The notes below the pieces were generated by a model. That model was not told the DNA's origin, ran no database searches, and was given only the letters and a program-made list of their open reading frames with translations. From Algibacter_G agarivorans (GTDB lineage: Bacteria > Bacteroidota > Bacteroidia > Flavobacteriales > Flavobacteriaceae), in assembly GCF_039543245.1 (NCBI RefSeq), contig NZ_BAABJJ010000044.1:186001-250000 (forward strand): 64,000 nucleotides of DNA. Direction: 5' to 3'. Positions 1-9,243 of the stretch are shown here, one piece after another; the stretch's first letter is position 1, and the number at the start of each line of letters is the position of its first letter. A program made the translations under genes and the position numbers.

Positions 1-2
1 CA

Positions 3-122
3 CAGCTACAAAATTTAGAACTCCCTGAATATTCTCATTTAAAAGCAGACCATGCTGATTACTTTACTGTAGAACTAATAAAAATTTTAAAACAAGACAA
101 CGCAATTCCTAACCAAAAATGA
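3..122 (+). CDS. SGNH-like membrane-anchored protein, C-terminal end (5' cut by window)
   Basis: Only the last 39 residues are inside the window. They contain P-E-Y-S-H followed by an acidic/aromatic helix, the same C-terminal motif as the three genes that follow, so this is the first visible member of a tandem paralog family. Its TGA stop overlaps the next ATG in an ATGA junction, which implies translational coupling. The catalytic interpretation (E-x-S-H as the last triad residues of an SGNH hydrolase fold) is inferred from the full-length neighbours. Confidence 0.75.
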   Translation, partial: QLQNLELPEYSHLKADHADYFTVELIKILKQDNAIPNQK

Positions 123-1144
123 AATTAAAACAATCATTAATAATTGCCATTATTTTAGCCATTATAGGGACAATTTTCTGGGAGCTCTACTGGCGTTCTC
201 AAGGACTACATCCAACCCTAAATGATGAAAAAGCACTTTGGGCAATGACCAGAGCCAAGGTGGAAACAGCCACTAAAGAAGATGTTATTATACTAGGATC
301 CTCTAGGGCTTATTTCGACATTCAGGTAGATCAATGGAAAAAATCTACTGGAAGGGAACCCTTACAATTAGCTTCTACAGGGTCTTCTCCTCTACCAACC
401 TTTCATGACATTGTAAACAACACAGACTTTAACGGAACCGTTATAGTGGGAGTCACCCCAGGGTTACTATTTTCAACCACCTTTCCCAAGGCATTTCCTT
501 GGAAAAGACCACAATCTAAAGTGGACTTTTACTTTGATAGAACCTATGCGCAACGACTTAATTTCTTATTGTCCGTTCCGCTGCAACAAAATTTAGTCTT
601 GATGTCTGCCGATGAAGAAGAATGGGATGATGATATTGATTTAAAAGCCTTATTAAAACGTGTGGATTGGGGTAAGCGGGATACAATCCCCCCTGCTCCT
701 CCGTTCTTTAATTTTGGAGATACTTCTATACCAAGAAATATGAGCATGACGCCCAGAACGGTAAAAGATACTGTTTTTGCTAACTCCATTATTGACGTAT
801 GGCACTACTTCGGTAAAGGAGCTCCACCACCAGACAAGGATGCCACCACCAAATTTTTCATGAAAGATATAGAAAAATTCAAAGAAAAAGGAGGCAACCT
901 TATTTTAGTAAGACCACCATCCAGTGGTGGTGTAAGAATGGGAGAAAAGATGGGGCTTCCAAGACAGAAGTTTTGGGATTCATTAGTTAAAGTAGCTAAA
1001 GTAAAAAGTTACCATTTTGAGGATTATGAGCAATTAAAAGATCTAGTATGTCCAGAAGAATCACATTTATCATTAGATGATGCCAATTTTTTTACTACTG
1101 AACTTGTAAAAATCATGAAAGCCGATGGCGCATTGTCCAACTAA
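119..1144 (+). CDS. SGNH/AlgJ-DltD-like membrane-anchored protein (paralog 2 of 4)
   Basis: This 341-residue protein has one N-terminal membrane anchor (about residues 5-22) and then an extracytoplasmic domain. G-S-S-R at residues 60-63 resembles the GDSL nucleophile block, with Ser62 as candidate nucleophile. P-E-E-S-H near residue 316 resembles the terminal D-x-x-H block with Glu replacing Asp. Proteins of this shape are commonly encoded beside MBOAT O-acyltransferases, where AlgJ, AlgX or DltD partners complete acyl transfer outside the membrane. That role is inferred here from the MBOAT gene at 3253. The start forms an ATGA overlap with the previous gene. The substrate is unknown. Confidence 0.7.
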   Translation: MKLKQSLIIAIILAIIGTIFWELYWRSQGLHPTLNDEKALWAMTRAKVETATKEDVIILGSSRAYFDIQVDQWKKSTGREPLQLASTGSSPLPTFHDIVNNTDFNGTVIVGVTPGLLFSTTFPKAFPWKRPQSKVDFYFDRTYAQRLNFLLSVPLQQNLVLMSADEEEWDDDIDLKALLKRVDWGKRDTIPPAPPFFNFGDTSIPRNMSMTPRTVKDTVFANSIIDVWHYFGKGAPPPDKDATTKFFMKDIEKFKEKGGNLILVRPPSSGGVRMGEKMGLPRQKFWDSLVKVAKVKSYHFEDYEQLKDLVCPEESHLSLDDANFFTTELVKIMKADGALSN

Positions 1145-1222
1145 AAAAAAGCAATATATGAACTTAAAAAAATCATTAATTATTGGAATATTGTTAAGCC
1201 TTATCGGGCTGGTACTATGGGA
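1092..1222 (+). repeat. Near-identical gene-junction repeat, copy 1
   Basis: The 3' end of paralog 2, the intergenic gap and the first 65 or so bases of paralog 3 are almost identical to positions 2132-2262, the next paralog junction. This is a direct repeat of about 131 bp with period about 1040, and a clear trace of tandem gene duplication. Confidence 0.8.
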
Positions 1223-2183
1223 GTCCTTTTGGCTACAACAAGGAAAATATGCTGATTTTGATCGCAACAAAGCCCTTTGGGCTGTACAAAGAGCAAAAGT
1301 AGAAAATGCAAACCCTAACGATGTTGTTCTTATTGGCTCATCTAGGGTTCTCTTTGATATTCAATTGAATGAATGGGAAAAAGAAACAGGTATTCGTCCT
1401 ATTCAGTTGGCAATTCCAGGCTCAACACCTCTACCTGTTTTTCATGATTTAGTAAACAACTCAGATTTTAAAGGTACTATTTTAGTAGGCGTAACACCTA
1501 GCTTGTTTTTTTCAACGGTATCAGACAAAAAGGGGTCATGGAAATCATCTCAATCTAAAGTTGACTATTATTATGAACAAACTTATGCACAACGTATTAA
1601 TCATCAATTATCAATACCACTGCAAAAAAACTTAGCCTTTATAAGTGAAAAAAAAGGTATAGATGGTATAAACCTAAAAGCACTATTAAATCATATTAAA
1701 ATTGGCAAGCGGGTTAAGAATGATAAACCGTCTTTTCCATCATTTTCTGATATAGACATTGATAGAAATGTAAAAATGACCATTAAAACTTCTCAAGACA
1801 CTGCCTTTGCCAATATTATTAAACGTAAATGGAGTTATAAAAGCACAGATACTACACCTCCAAAAAACATAGATAAAAAAGGTGTATTAGAATTCTTTAG
1901 GAAAGATGCTAAAAAATTTAAGAAAAAAGGGGGTAATTTAATTTTATTGAGAAGTCCTTCAACAGGATACTATAGAAATAAAGAAAACAATTTTTATTCT
2001 AGACCAGAATTCTGGGACATATTATTAAAGAAAAACGATGCCAAAGGCTATCATTTTGAAGATTATAAGGCATTTAAGTACCTAGATTGCCCAGAATGGT
2101 CTCATCTATCAGCCAAAGATGCTCAGTTTTTCACTACTGAACTTGTAAAAATCATGAAAGCAGATGGGGAATTGTCTAACTAA
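1158..2183 (+). CDS. SGNH/AlgJ-DltD-like membrane-anchored protein (paralog 3 of 4)
   Basis: The protein has 341 residues, the same length as paralog 2. The ATG at 1158 is preferred to an earlier in-frame ATG at 1125, because it aligns with the M-(K/N)-L-K starts of the neighbouring paralogs and lies after the previous stop. It has an N-terminal membrane segment (about 6-23), G-S-S-R at 60-63 and P-E-W-S-H near the C-terminus. These match paralog 2, so both presumably handle related acyl substrates with the downstream MBOAT. The gap to the preceding gene is 13 bp, and the next gene follows after 12 bp. The function is inferred from context only. Confidence 0.7.
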   Translation: MNLKKSLIIGILLSLIGLVLWESFWLQQGKYADFDRNKALWAVQRAKVENANPNDVVLIGSSRVLFDIQLNEWEKETGIRPIQLAIPGSTPLPVFHDLVNNSDFKGTILVGVTPSLFFSTVSDKKGSWKSSQSKVDYYYEQTYAQRINHQLSIPLQKNLAFISEKKGIDGINLKALLNHIKIGKRVKNDKPSFPSFSDIDIDRNVKMTIKTSQDTAFANIIKRKWSYKSTDTTPPKNIDKKGVLEFFRKDAKKFKKKGGNLILLRSPSTGYYRNKENNFYSRPEFWDILLKKNDAKGYHFEDYKAFKYLDCPEWSHLSAKDAQFFTTELVKIMKADGELSN

Positions 2184-2262
2184 AAAAGCCAGTATATGAA
2201 CTTAAAAAAATCAATAATAACTGGAATATTGTTAAGCCTTATCGGGCTGGTACTATGGGAAT
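2132..2262 (+). repeat. Near-identical gene-junction repeat, copy 2
   Basis: Mate of 1092-1222. It spans the end of paralog 3 and the start of paralog 4, and the signal-anchor coding segment is nearly unchanged at the DNA level. Unequal crossing-over between the copies would add or delete one paralog. Confidence 0.8.
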
Positions 2263-3250
2263 CATATTGGAGAACTCAGACAGACTACTATACGGCCTAT
2301 CTTGAGGATGATAGAAATTTATGGGCAGAACATAGAGCCCAAGTTGAAACCGCTACGTCCAATGATATCATTTTATTAGGCGCTTCAAGAACAGGGTATG
2401 ATTTTAACACCCATGTTTGGGAAGAAACACAAGGCATAAAACCCATAAATTTATCTGCCAATGGTAAACCTTTTACACCATTTTTTGAAGACATTGTTAA
2501 TAATACAGACTTTAATGGCACCCTAGTCATTGGCGTAGTACCTATAGCCATTTTTGGGAATTTTAGAATAAAAGCAGCTAAACAATGGGTAGATCATTAT
2601 TATGAAAGAACGTATGCACAAAGATTGGGCTTTAAACTTTCAAAGCCCTTAAAACGACATTTAGTCATGCTATCTGCTTCGGAAATGAATGCCTATAATA
2701 ATTTAGACTTAAAATCTCTCATTAATACTATTTCTATTGATGATGGCAGAATAACAACTAGCGGTTTTAAGTTAGTTAACATTGGTTATAATGATGAAGA
2801 CAGAAACTTAATCATGTTTCCGCGATTGACTAACAATCCTTATTATCAAAAAGAAATCACAGATCAATGGGATAAAGTTATCCCTACGTTACCAGACTAC
2901 TCTGACAAGGTGGAAAAAGAAGCTTACTCCATAATTACTGAACTTTCAGCGCTTATCAATACATTTAAAGCTAGAGGAGGACAGGTTATCTTTATTCGCC
3001 ATAAGGCAGAAGCAGGCTGGAACAAACATGCTACCCGTATGATGCCCGAGATAAAGTCTGGGACAAATTCATTCAAACTGTGAATTGCCCTGGATACCAT
3101 TTTGAAGACTACGAATTCATGTCAAAGTATACCTTACCCGAATGGTCACACATGAATGCAGAAGATGCTAAAACCTATACCAAAGACATGGTCAACAAAC
3201 TAATAAGTGATGGCCATTTAATAAAATATCAACCAACCAAAAACCAATAA
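2196..3250 (+). pseudogene. SGNH-like protein, paralog 4 of 4, frameshifted near the C-terminus
   Basis: The first frame runs from ATG 2196 and stops at 3083 after 295 residues, losing the terminal E-x-S-H block. From about 3038 the next frame continues the family sequence: it contains W-D-K, Y-H-F-E-D-Y and P-E-W-S-H and stops at 3250. Adding one base near 3036-3038 restores 351 residues, close to the 341 of its neighbours. G-A-S-R at 62-65 keeps the candidate nucleophile. It is either a recent frameshift or a sequencing error. The MBOAT start follows two bases after the restored stop, which suggests an intact operon until recently. Confidence 0.75.
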
Positions 3251-3252
3251 TC

Positions 3253-4668
3253 ATGCTATTCAATTCATTAAGTTTCGTCGTATTTTTAGTTATTGTTTTA
3301 ACCCTATATTACACCAAATTATTCAATTGGACAGGTAAAAAAAGGATGCTTTTACTATCTAGTTATGTTTTCTATGGATTGTGGAATCCGCCATTAGTTA
3401 TTTTACTATGGATTTCTACTATGATTGACTGGACAGCCGGTAAAAGATTAGCTGTTGAAGACAACCAGAAAAAAAGAAAAATGTGGCTAGTGTTAAGTAT
3501 GTTTGTAAACTTAGGCTTTCTTGGATTCTTCAAATACGGAGATTTCTTACTTGAAAATTTTGTTACAATTGTCAATAGTATAGGTATTGATTTTCAGGCA
3601 CAACCCATGGATATTATTCTACCTATGGGTATTTCATTCTACACCTTCCAAACCATGTCGTATACCATTGATATGTATAAAAGAAAGACGGAACGTGCTA
3701 GAACATTTCTTGATTTTGCCTTATATGTTACATTCTTTCCGCAATTAGTCGCAGGGCCAATTGTTAGAGCTAAAGACTTAATCACACAATTTTATGAAGA
3801 GAAAAAAGCGACAACAGAACAATTTATTTGGGGATTATTTTTATTGACTATCGGTTTATTCCAAAAAGTGGTTATGGCAGATACCTTGCTATCTGAAACC
3901 GCGGATAAAGTATTTGGTTCTAAAGAATTACTACATGGCGTAGATGCGTGGGTAGGCACCATTGCCTTTTCTGGACAAATATTTTTTGATTTTGCTGGCT
4001 ATTCTACCTGTGCTATAGGTATTGCACTCATGCTGGGTATTATATTACCTGATAACTTTAGGTATCCTTATGCGTCTTTAGGCTTTTCAGATTTATGGAA
4101 ACGCTGGCACATATCATTATCTAGTTGGTTAAAAGATTATTTATACATTCCTTTAGGTGGAAACCGTCATGGAATTACCAGATTGTATGTAGCACTTATG
4201 CTTACCATGCTAATAGGTGGTCTTTGGCATGGAGCCGCTTGGACATTTATGGTTTGGGGAGGCTTACATGGTACATATTTAATTTTAGAACGCTTACAAA
4301 GACGCTATTTACCTTTTGAAATAACCAAATGGAATGGCATGTTTTTGGCTTTTATCACGTTTAGCTGTGTTAATATTACATGGGTGTTTTTTAGAGCCAG
4401 ATCTTTTAAAACAGCTTGGAACATGATAAAATCCATGTTTTATGCACAAACTGAAACGGTCAAAATACTAGATACTTTTAGCATCATAAAAGTAACCGTT
4501 GTAATTGCTATTCTATTTTTAAGCCATTGGATTATGCGAAACACGTCCATGAAAGAAGTATCTTTAAAAACTTCACCATGGGTTTTGGGAGTTGTTTGGG
4601 CTATCATGACTTTTTTAATCATTATTGCTCAAGGTAGTGGAGAACAGTTTATTTATTTTCAATTTTAA
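3253..4668 (+). CDS. MBOAT family O-acyltransferase (AlgI-like)
   Basis: This 471-residue polytopic membrane protein has the MBOAT hallmarks: W-K-R-W-H-I near residue 286 and the catalytic-histidine block L-W-H-G-A-A-W with His326, plus F-P-Q-L-V-A-G-P-I near 162-170. Length and motifs fit the AlgI/DltB/PatA group, which moves acyl chains across the membrane to an extracytoplasmic acceptor. The preceding SGNH-like paralogs are its probable partners. It starts two bases after the restored stop of paralog 4, so it is probably translationally coupled. The acceptor (exopolysaccharide, teichoic-like polymer or peptidoglycan) cannot be read from sequence. Confidence 0.9.
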   Translation: MLFNSLSFVVFLVIVLTLYYTKLFNWTGKKRMLLLSSYVFYGLWNPPLVILLWISTMIDWTAGKRLAVEDNQKKRKMWLVLSMFVNLGFLGFFKYGDFLLENFVTIVNSIGIDFQAQPMDIILPMGISFYTFQTMSYTIDMYKRKTERARTFLDFALYVTFFPQLVAGPIVRAKDLITQFYEEKKATTEQFIWGLFLLTIGLFQKVVMADTLLSETADKVFGSKELLHGVDAWVGTIAFSGQIFFDFAGYSTCAIGIALMLGIILPDNFRYPYASLGFSDLWKRWHISLSSWLKDYLYIPLGGNRHGITRLYVALMLTMLIGGLWHGAAWTFMVWGGLHGTYLILERLQRRYLPFEITKWNGMFLAFITFSCVNITWVFFRARSFKTAWNMIKSMFYAQTETVKILDTFSIIKVTVVIAILFLSHWIMRNTSMKEVSLKTSPWVLGVVWAIMTFLIIIAQGSGEQFIYFQF

Positions 4669-4676
4669 ACACTTTA

Positions 4677-5861
4677 ATGAGTTTGGTAAAATCAACTAGA
4701 ATAGAGTCCATAGACATTTTAAGAGGCGTCGTTATGGTGATTATGGCATTGGACCATACTAGAGATTATTTTCATTACGGTTCTTTTTTTTCCAACCCAA
4801 CAGACTTAGAAACAACGACTCCATTTTTATTTTTTACACGCTTTATAACGCATTACTGTGCTCCAGTTTTTGTGTTTTTAGCAGGTACTTCAGCTTTTTT
4901 GTATGGAAGCAAAAAAACTAAACCAGAATTATTTAAGTTTTTAATCACACGAGGTATATGGTTAATAGCATTAGAAATTATAGTTAATAACCTAATTTGG
5001 AAATTCGATATTACCTATAGCAGAACCGTTTTACAAGTTATTTGGGCCATTGGGTTTAGCATGATCTGCTTATCTCTTCTTATATATTTGCGGACATATT
5101 TAATTTTAATTATTGGGCTGGTATTTGTCGCTGGTCACAATCTACTAGATGGCATACTTATGCAAGGCACAAGTACTAAATCTTATGTATGGTATTTACT
5201 ACACCAAGGGGGTAAGATCCAAATAGGAGAAGACCATGCTATTCTTGTATTTTACCCTGCTTTACCTTGGATTGGACTCATGGCTTTAGGATATTGTTTT
5301 GGACAACTCTACAGAAAAGATTTTGACGTAACCATTAGAAAAAAAATGCTACTTACAATTGGTCTATCTTGTATTGTACTATTTCTTATTATTAGAGGAA
5401 TAAATATCTACGGCGATTTAGTGCCTTGGGCGACTCAAAAGAACACCACTTACACAATCCTTTCTTTCTTTAACGTGACTAAATACCCACCATCTTTGGC
5501 TTATTTATTAATCACCATGGGACCATCACTTCTATTCCTTTATGCCATTGAAACCATAAAAAACAAGCTTACTGATTTCTTTTTAGTATTTGGGCGTGTA
5601 CCATTATTTTATTACTTTTTACACGTCTTGGCTATACATTTACTTGCCGTTATAGGTCTTCTGATTTTTGGAGGCAATTGGCGCGATATGATCCTCACAG
5701 CCAAAGTCTTCCAAAATGCAAAGCTTTTAGATTACGGTTATTCCCTTTTTGTTGTTTATATGGTATGGATTGGCGTTATAACACTACTCTACTTTCCAAG
5801 TAAAACATACATGGTTTATAAAGCAAATAATAAAGATAAATGGTGGTTGAGTTATTTGTAA
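4677..5861 (+). CDS. DUF1624/HGSNAT-like polytopic acyltransferase
   Basis: This 394-residue protein has about ten hydrophobic segments. The N-terminal block E-S-I-D-I-L-R-G-V followed by A-L-D-H-T-R-D (His27) is the signature of the DUF1624 / heparan-alpha-glucosaminide N-acetyltransferase family, where the conserved His is thought to carry or receive the acyl group. It starts 8 bp after the MBOAT gene and is clearly in the same operon, so this locus encodes two integral-membrane acyltransferases. It is the last gene of the unit; the next gene is convergent, 1 bp away. The donor and acceptor are not known. Confidence 0.75.
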   Translation: MSLVKSTRIESIDILRGVVMVIMALDHTRDYFHYGSFFSNPTDLETTTPFLFFTRFITHYCAPVFVFLAGTSAFLYGSKKTKPELFKFLITRGIWLIALEIIVNNLIWKFDITYSRTVLQVIWAIGFSMICLSLLIYLRTYLILIIGLVFVAGHNLLDGILMQGTSTKSYVWYLLHQGGKIQIGEDHAILVFYPALPWIGLMALGYCFGQLYRKDFDVTIRKKMLLTIGLSCIVLFLIIRGINIYGDLVPWATQKNTTYTILSFFNVTKYPPSLAYLLITMGPSLLFLYAIETIKNKLTDFFLVFGRVPLFYYFLHVLAIHLLAVIGLLIFGGNWRDMILTAKVFQNAKLLDYGYSLFVVYMVWIGVITLLYFPSKTYMVYKANNKDKWWLSYL

Positions 5862-5862
5862 A

Positions 5863-6417
5863 CTACTCTCTCAACTTCCCTTGAAAAACACTCACCTTAG
5901 AATTAAACGGATTTCCTGAAGCACGTCTCAACATAACCACTTGCCCACAGTGCCATAAAGCATCAGAAATTGGTCCATTAATAATATTCCAAAAAGGAAA
6001 TCTATCATTATCAAACTGAGAAATATCATCTTTTTTTCTTAAAATCTCTGAAGCTTTTTTAATATTCAATAAGGTTTGTTTACGTTTTTCTTCAAAAGTT
6101 AGTGCTTTATCTGTATCACTCCTTTTTTCTGTTGAGATACTATTGAGTATAAAATTAGAAAGCCCAAATAAATGGTCGATGGTTTCAGCACTTGTTCGTC
6201 CAGATTCACTTGGTTTATACTCTAAATCTTCAACTCTTAAACCTTCAGTAGCCCAATAATAACGAAACCCTAAACCATCCAACATTCTGGAGGCTACAGT
6301 CCCCGCGGTATAGGTTTCTGGATGTTCTGGAATTTCATAATATGGTAATGTTTCTTCACTTTGTGCTATAGCGACTGATGTACATATTAAAACTAATACT
6401 ATAATTGATTTTTTCAT
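5863..6417 (-). CDS. Secreted DinB-like four-helix protein
   Basis: This 184-residue protein starts with a Sec signal peptide ending near A-I-A-Q (residue 19). The mature part has DinB/YfiT features: D-H-L-F-G near residue 82 and W-H-C-G-Q near residue 156, two of the three histidines that bind metal in the family. DinB superfamily members include thiol-dependent transferases, but an exported version has no established reaction. It is convergent with the acyltransferase operon and lies 4 bp downstream of the broken TfoX-like gene, so the two may have been co-transcribed. Confidence 0.65.
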   Translation of the reverse strand: MKKSIIVLVLICTSVAIAQSEETLPYYEIPEHPETYTAGTVASRMLDGLGFRYYWATEGLRVEDLEYKPSESGRTSAETIDHLFGLSNFILNSISTEKRSDTDKALTFEEKRKQTLLNIKKASEILRKKDDISQFDNDRFPFWNIINGPISDALWHCGQVVMLRRASGNPFNSKVSVFQGKLRE

Positions 6418-6421
6418 CCTC

Positions 6422-6748
6422 CTATTTTGGTTCTAATGACATGACGTAATCATAACTTTTATTTAAATATTTTGCAACAAGATCTAAATCTTCCAGCATA
6501 GCGTCTGGTATCAACACATAGCCTTTTATAACCGCTCCATACGATTTGTATATAGAAGATTGAAATTTTTTTATATACTTTTCTTGAACGTCTTTTGAGA
6601 ACCGAATCCCGATTTCGCCAGCTTTATTCTACAGCGAAAACATATAACCATTTGCCGAAGTATAAATCATTGATTTTCCTTTTCTTTCAAATCTCGGACA
6701 CTTATCGACTAATGCATCATAGATTTTTAGTTTCTCATGCCATTCCAT
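6422..6748 (-). pseudogene. TfoX/Sxy N-terminal-domain-like protein with an internal amber stop
   Basis: One minus-strand frame from ATG 6748 to TAG 6422 encodes 108 residues except for an in-frame TAG at 6629-6631 (codon 40). The reading M-E-W-H-E-K-L then M-I-Y-T-S-A-N-G-Y-M-F before the stop, and G-E-I-G-I-R-F-S after it, resembles small TfoX-N-like proteins of Bacteroidota. There are no other disruptions, so the lesion is one nonsense change, or a sequencing error. A product from an internal start would lack the conserved N-terminal strand. Family assignment rests on recall of the motif pattern. Confidence 0.55.
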
Positions 6749-6767
6749 CAATAATCGATTTTTCAAT

Positions 6768-8150
6768 TTAATTAATACCATACTTGTCAAATAAATATAC
6801 TAATGCCGTCATAGTTGCCGCCCCCAGTTCTAACTCTCTTTTATTAATGGCATCAAACGTATCATTACTGGCATGATGGTGGTCAAAATAGCGTTGGGAA
6901 TCTGGTCGTAAACCAGCCAAAACATTTGTTTCTGTTTTCAGTGGACCAACATCTGCTCCACTTCTACCCTTTTCAAAATAATGAATTAAATACGGTTTAA
7001 ATAAGGGTTGCCAACTCAATACTTGATTAAAACTAGCATTATTACAATCGAAACTAAAGCCACGAGGTGTAAACCCGCCTGCATCGCTTTCTAAAGCAAA
7101 TACATGGTTTTCACCTTTTTGCTTGGCTTCTTCTGCGTATTTTTTACCCCCTCGTAATCCATTTTCTTTATTCATAAATAACACCACTCTAATACTCCGT
7201 TTAGGTTTAATTCCTGATTCCTTTAATAATCTTAAAACATCCATAGATTGTACTACACCTGCTCCATCATCATGCGAGCCATCTCCTAAATCCCAAGAAT
7301 CTAAATGCCCACCAACAATCATATACTCATCAGGGAATTCACTTCCTGTTATTTCTCCAATCACGTTATAAGACTGTACGTCTTTTAACTGCTTACAACT
7401 TTGTTTAAAATAGAATTTTATATTATTATCAAGTTGTAGCATGGTGCTTAATAGATTGGCATCATTAGTACTAATAGCTGCTGAAGGAATTCGGTTTTCA
7501 ACTGATACACCTTCATAAGTCATACTGCCTGTGTGTGGCAAGTCGTCCAATCTTAAATTCATGGAACGTACAATAACACCAACGGCTCCATATTTTGAAG
7601 CCTCCACTGCGCCTTGGTAACGCTGATCTACACAGCCTCCATAAGCATTAAACGTTTCAATTAAATCGGCTTGCATCGGGCGGTTATAAAACACTATTTT
7701 ACCTGCTATTTGTTCTCTGCCAAGTGATTCTAACTCTTTAAAGTTTTTAACTTCAACAACATGGGCTTTTAAACCTAATGCAGGTGTCGCTACCGAACCA
7801 CCTAAGGCACATATATTTACGCTATTGGTTTTTCCTGGAACAGTTTCAATAAATGCAAACTCTCTTGCACCACGTACCCATCTTGGCACCATAACAGGTT
7901 GTAACCAAACTTTATCTAAACCTAATTTGCCAAGTTCCTCTTTGGTGTAAGCAACGGCTTTTTCCGCACCTAAAGACCCTGACAACCTGCTTCCTATTTG
8001 GTTTGATAAATGGTTTAGCCAATCGTAACTTTTACCATTGGTTAGCGACTGTGCGTATATTTTTTTTAGACTGGCTTCATCGGTTTGAGAAATGACATTT
8101 AAACATGTAAATAATGAAAATAAAAGACACGCTGATTTTAAAACTTTCAT
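6768..8150 (-). CDS. Secreted M28-family zinc aminopeptidase/carboxypeptidase with PA domain
   Basis: This 460-residue protein has a signal peptide of about 21 residues. The M28 zinc-site block G-G-H-L-D-S-W-D-L-G-D-G starts near His282, and H-D-D-G-A-G is at about 295-300. The catalytic M-N-K-E-N-G segment follows, and the late H-H-H-A-S-N-D-T supplies further ligands. Residues of about 110-250 look like the inserted PA domain. The layout matches plasma glutamate carboxypeptidase / carboxypeptidase Q-like enzymes, which trim peptides outside the cytoplasm. The next gene downstream on this strand is the broken TfoX-like gene, 20 bp away. Confidence 0.88.
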   Translation of the reverse strand: MKVLKSACLLFSLFTCLNVISQTDEASLKKIYAQSLTNGKSYDWLNHLSNQIGSRLSGSLGAEKAVAYTKEELGKLGLDKVWLQPVMVPRWVRGAREFAFIETVPGKTNSVNICALGGSVATPALGLKAHVVEVKNFKELESLGREQIAGKIVFYNRPMQADLIETFNAYGGCVDQRYQGAVEASKYGAVGVIVRSMNLRLDDLPHTGSMTYEGVSVENRIPSAAISTNDANLLSTMLQLDNNIKFYFKQSCKQLKDVQSYNVIGEITGSEFPDEYMIVGGHLDSWDLGDGSHDDGAGVVQSMDVLRLLKESGIKPKRSIRVVLFMNKENGLRGGKKYAEEAKQKGENHVFALESDAGGFTPRGFSFDCNNASFNQVLSWQPLFKPYLIHYFEKGRSGADVGPLKTETNVLAGLRPDSQRYFDHHHASNDTFDAINKRELELGAATMTALVYLFDKYGIN

Positions 8151-8237
8151 AGATTATTTTTAAAGATAAATATAGTATTTCTGTTAATTCTCATGCACTA
8201 CTGATGCATAAAGTTGTGTTAATACCGCATCCAAAAT

Positions 8238-9116
8238 CTATTCGTTATTAAGCTGTTGTCTATATAATTGAAGATTTGATTTTACATCATCGTCCAGCTC
8301 TGGTTCCTGAATATCGCTGTATTTGCTTAGTGTGTCGTACATGATTTTGGCAACCAGATAGCGCGCCGTTGGCTTATCGTCGGCAGGAATGTTAAACCAT
8401 GGCGCGTGTGGCTTAGAAGTTCTGTTTAAAACATCTTCATAACATGCTTGGTAATTATCCCAAAGTTTACGCTCTTTTAAATCGCCTGGCGAGAATTTCC
8501 AATGTTTTTCTTGCTTTTCTAAACGACGTAACAACCTGTTTTTTTGTTCTTCTTTTGAAAGGTTTAAAAAGAATTTAAAAATGATAGTGCCGTTTTCTGA
8601 AATATGTTTTTCAAAGTTATTTATTTGCTCAAAACGCTTATCCCAAAAGGATTCATCTATATCTTCAACGGTATTGACTGTTGGTATATTTTCGCCTAAA
8701 ATATATCCAGGATGCACACGGGTTACCAATACATTCTCATAATGCGTTCTGTTAAAAACACCAAATTTTCCACGCTGTGGAAGTACGATATAATGACGCC
8801 ATAAATAGTCATGGCTTAATTCTAAATCTGTAGGGACTTTAAAGCTATGTACCACAACGCCTCTTGCATTAAAATATTTAAACACTTCTCGTACCAAACT
8901 GTCTTTACCTGAAGTATCCATACCTTGTAAACATACCAAAACGGCATACTTGTCATGCGCATACATGGTGTTTTGTAAATTGCTCAGTTTTTTACTTACG
9001 GATTTCAATGCGCCTTCAAGTTCTTTTTTATCGGCTTGTATATCTATTTTTGTTGGCTGGTTTGATATCTTAATATTAGAAGTGATTTTAAAGTCTTTTA
9101 GATCTATCTTTTTCAT
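8238..9116 (-). CDS. Polyphosphate kinase 2 family protein
   Basis: This 292-residue protein carries the PPK2 Walker-A-like G-M-D-T-S-G-K-D at 65-72, a Walker-B-like F-N-R-T-H-Y-E segment and a C-terminal W-F-N-I-P-A-D-D-K motif. PPK2 enzymes transfer phosphate between polyphosphate and nucleotides in the cytoplasm. The lid-side S-F-K-V-P-T replaces the more common S-F-K-A-P-S, compatible with the AMP/ADP-phosphorylating class III, but the class is an inference. It is a single gene, with 87 bp to the next gene downstream and a divergent neighbour upstream. Confidence 0.88.
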   Translation of the reverse strand: MKKIDLKDFKITSNIKISNQPTKIDIQADKKELEGALKSVSKKLSNLQNTMYAHDKYAVLVCLQGMDTSGKDSLVREVFKYFNARGVVVHSFKVPTDLELSHDYLWRHYIVLPQRGKFGVFNRTHYENVLVTRVHPGYILGENIPTVNTVEDIDESFWDKRFEQINNFEKHISENGTIIFKFFLNLSKEEQKNRLLRRLEKQEKHWKFSPGDLKERKLWDNYQACYEDVLNRTSKPHAPWFNIPADDKPTARYLVAKIMYDTLSKYSDIQEPELDDDVKSNLQLYRQQLNNE

Positions 9117-9243
9117 AAGTTAATTTCAATTAATAATATTCCATAAATATAGTAAATCCATAATTTCGACGAACGGCACACCAAACTGTTTTGTTATTAT
9201 TACATTAGCCCTACCAAATCTATGTTCTTAACCCACAAATTTT

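Noticed and set aside
1125..1157. ATG at 1125 as start of the third SGNH paralog
   Set aside because: It lies inside the previous gene and adds 11 residues not found in the paralogs; ATG 1158 matches their start.
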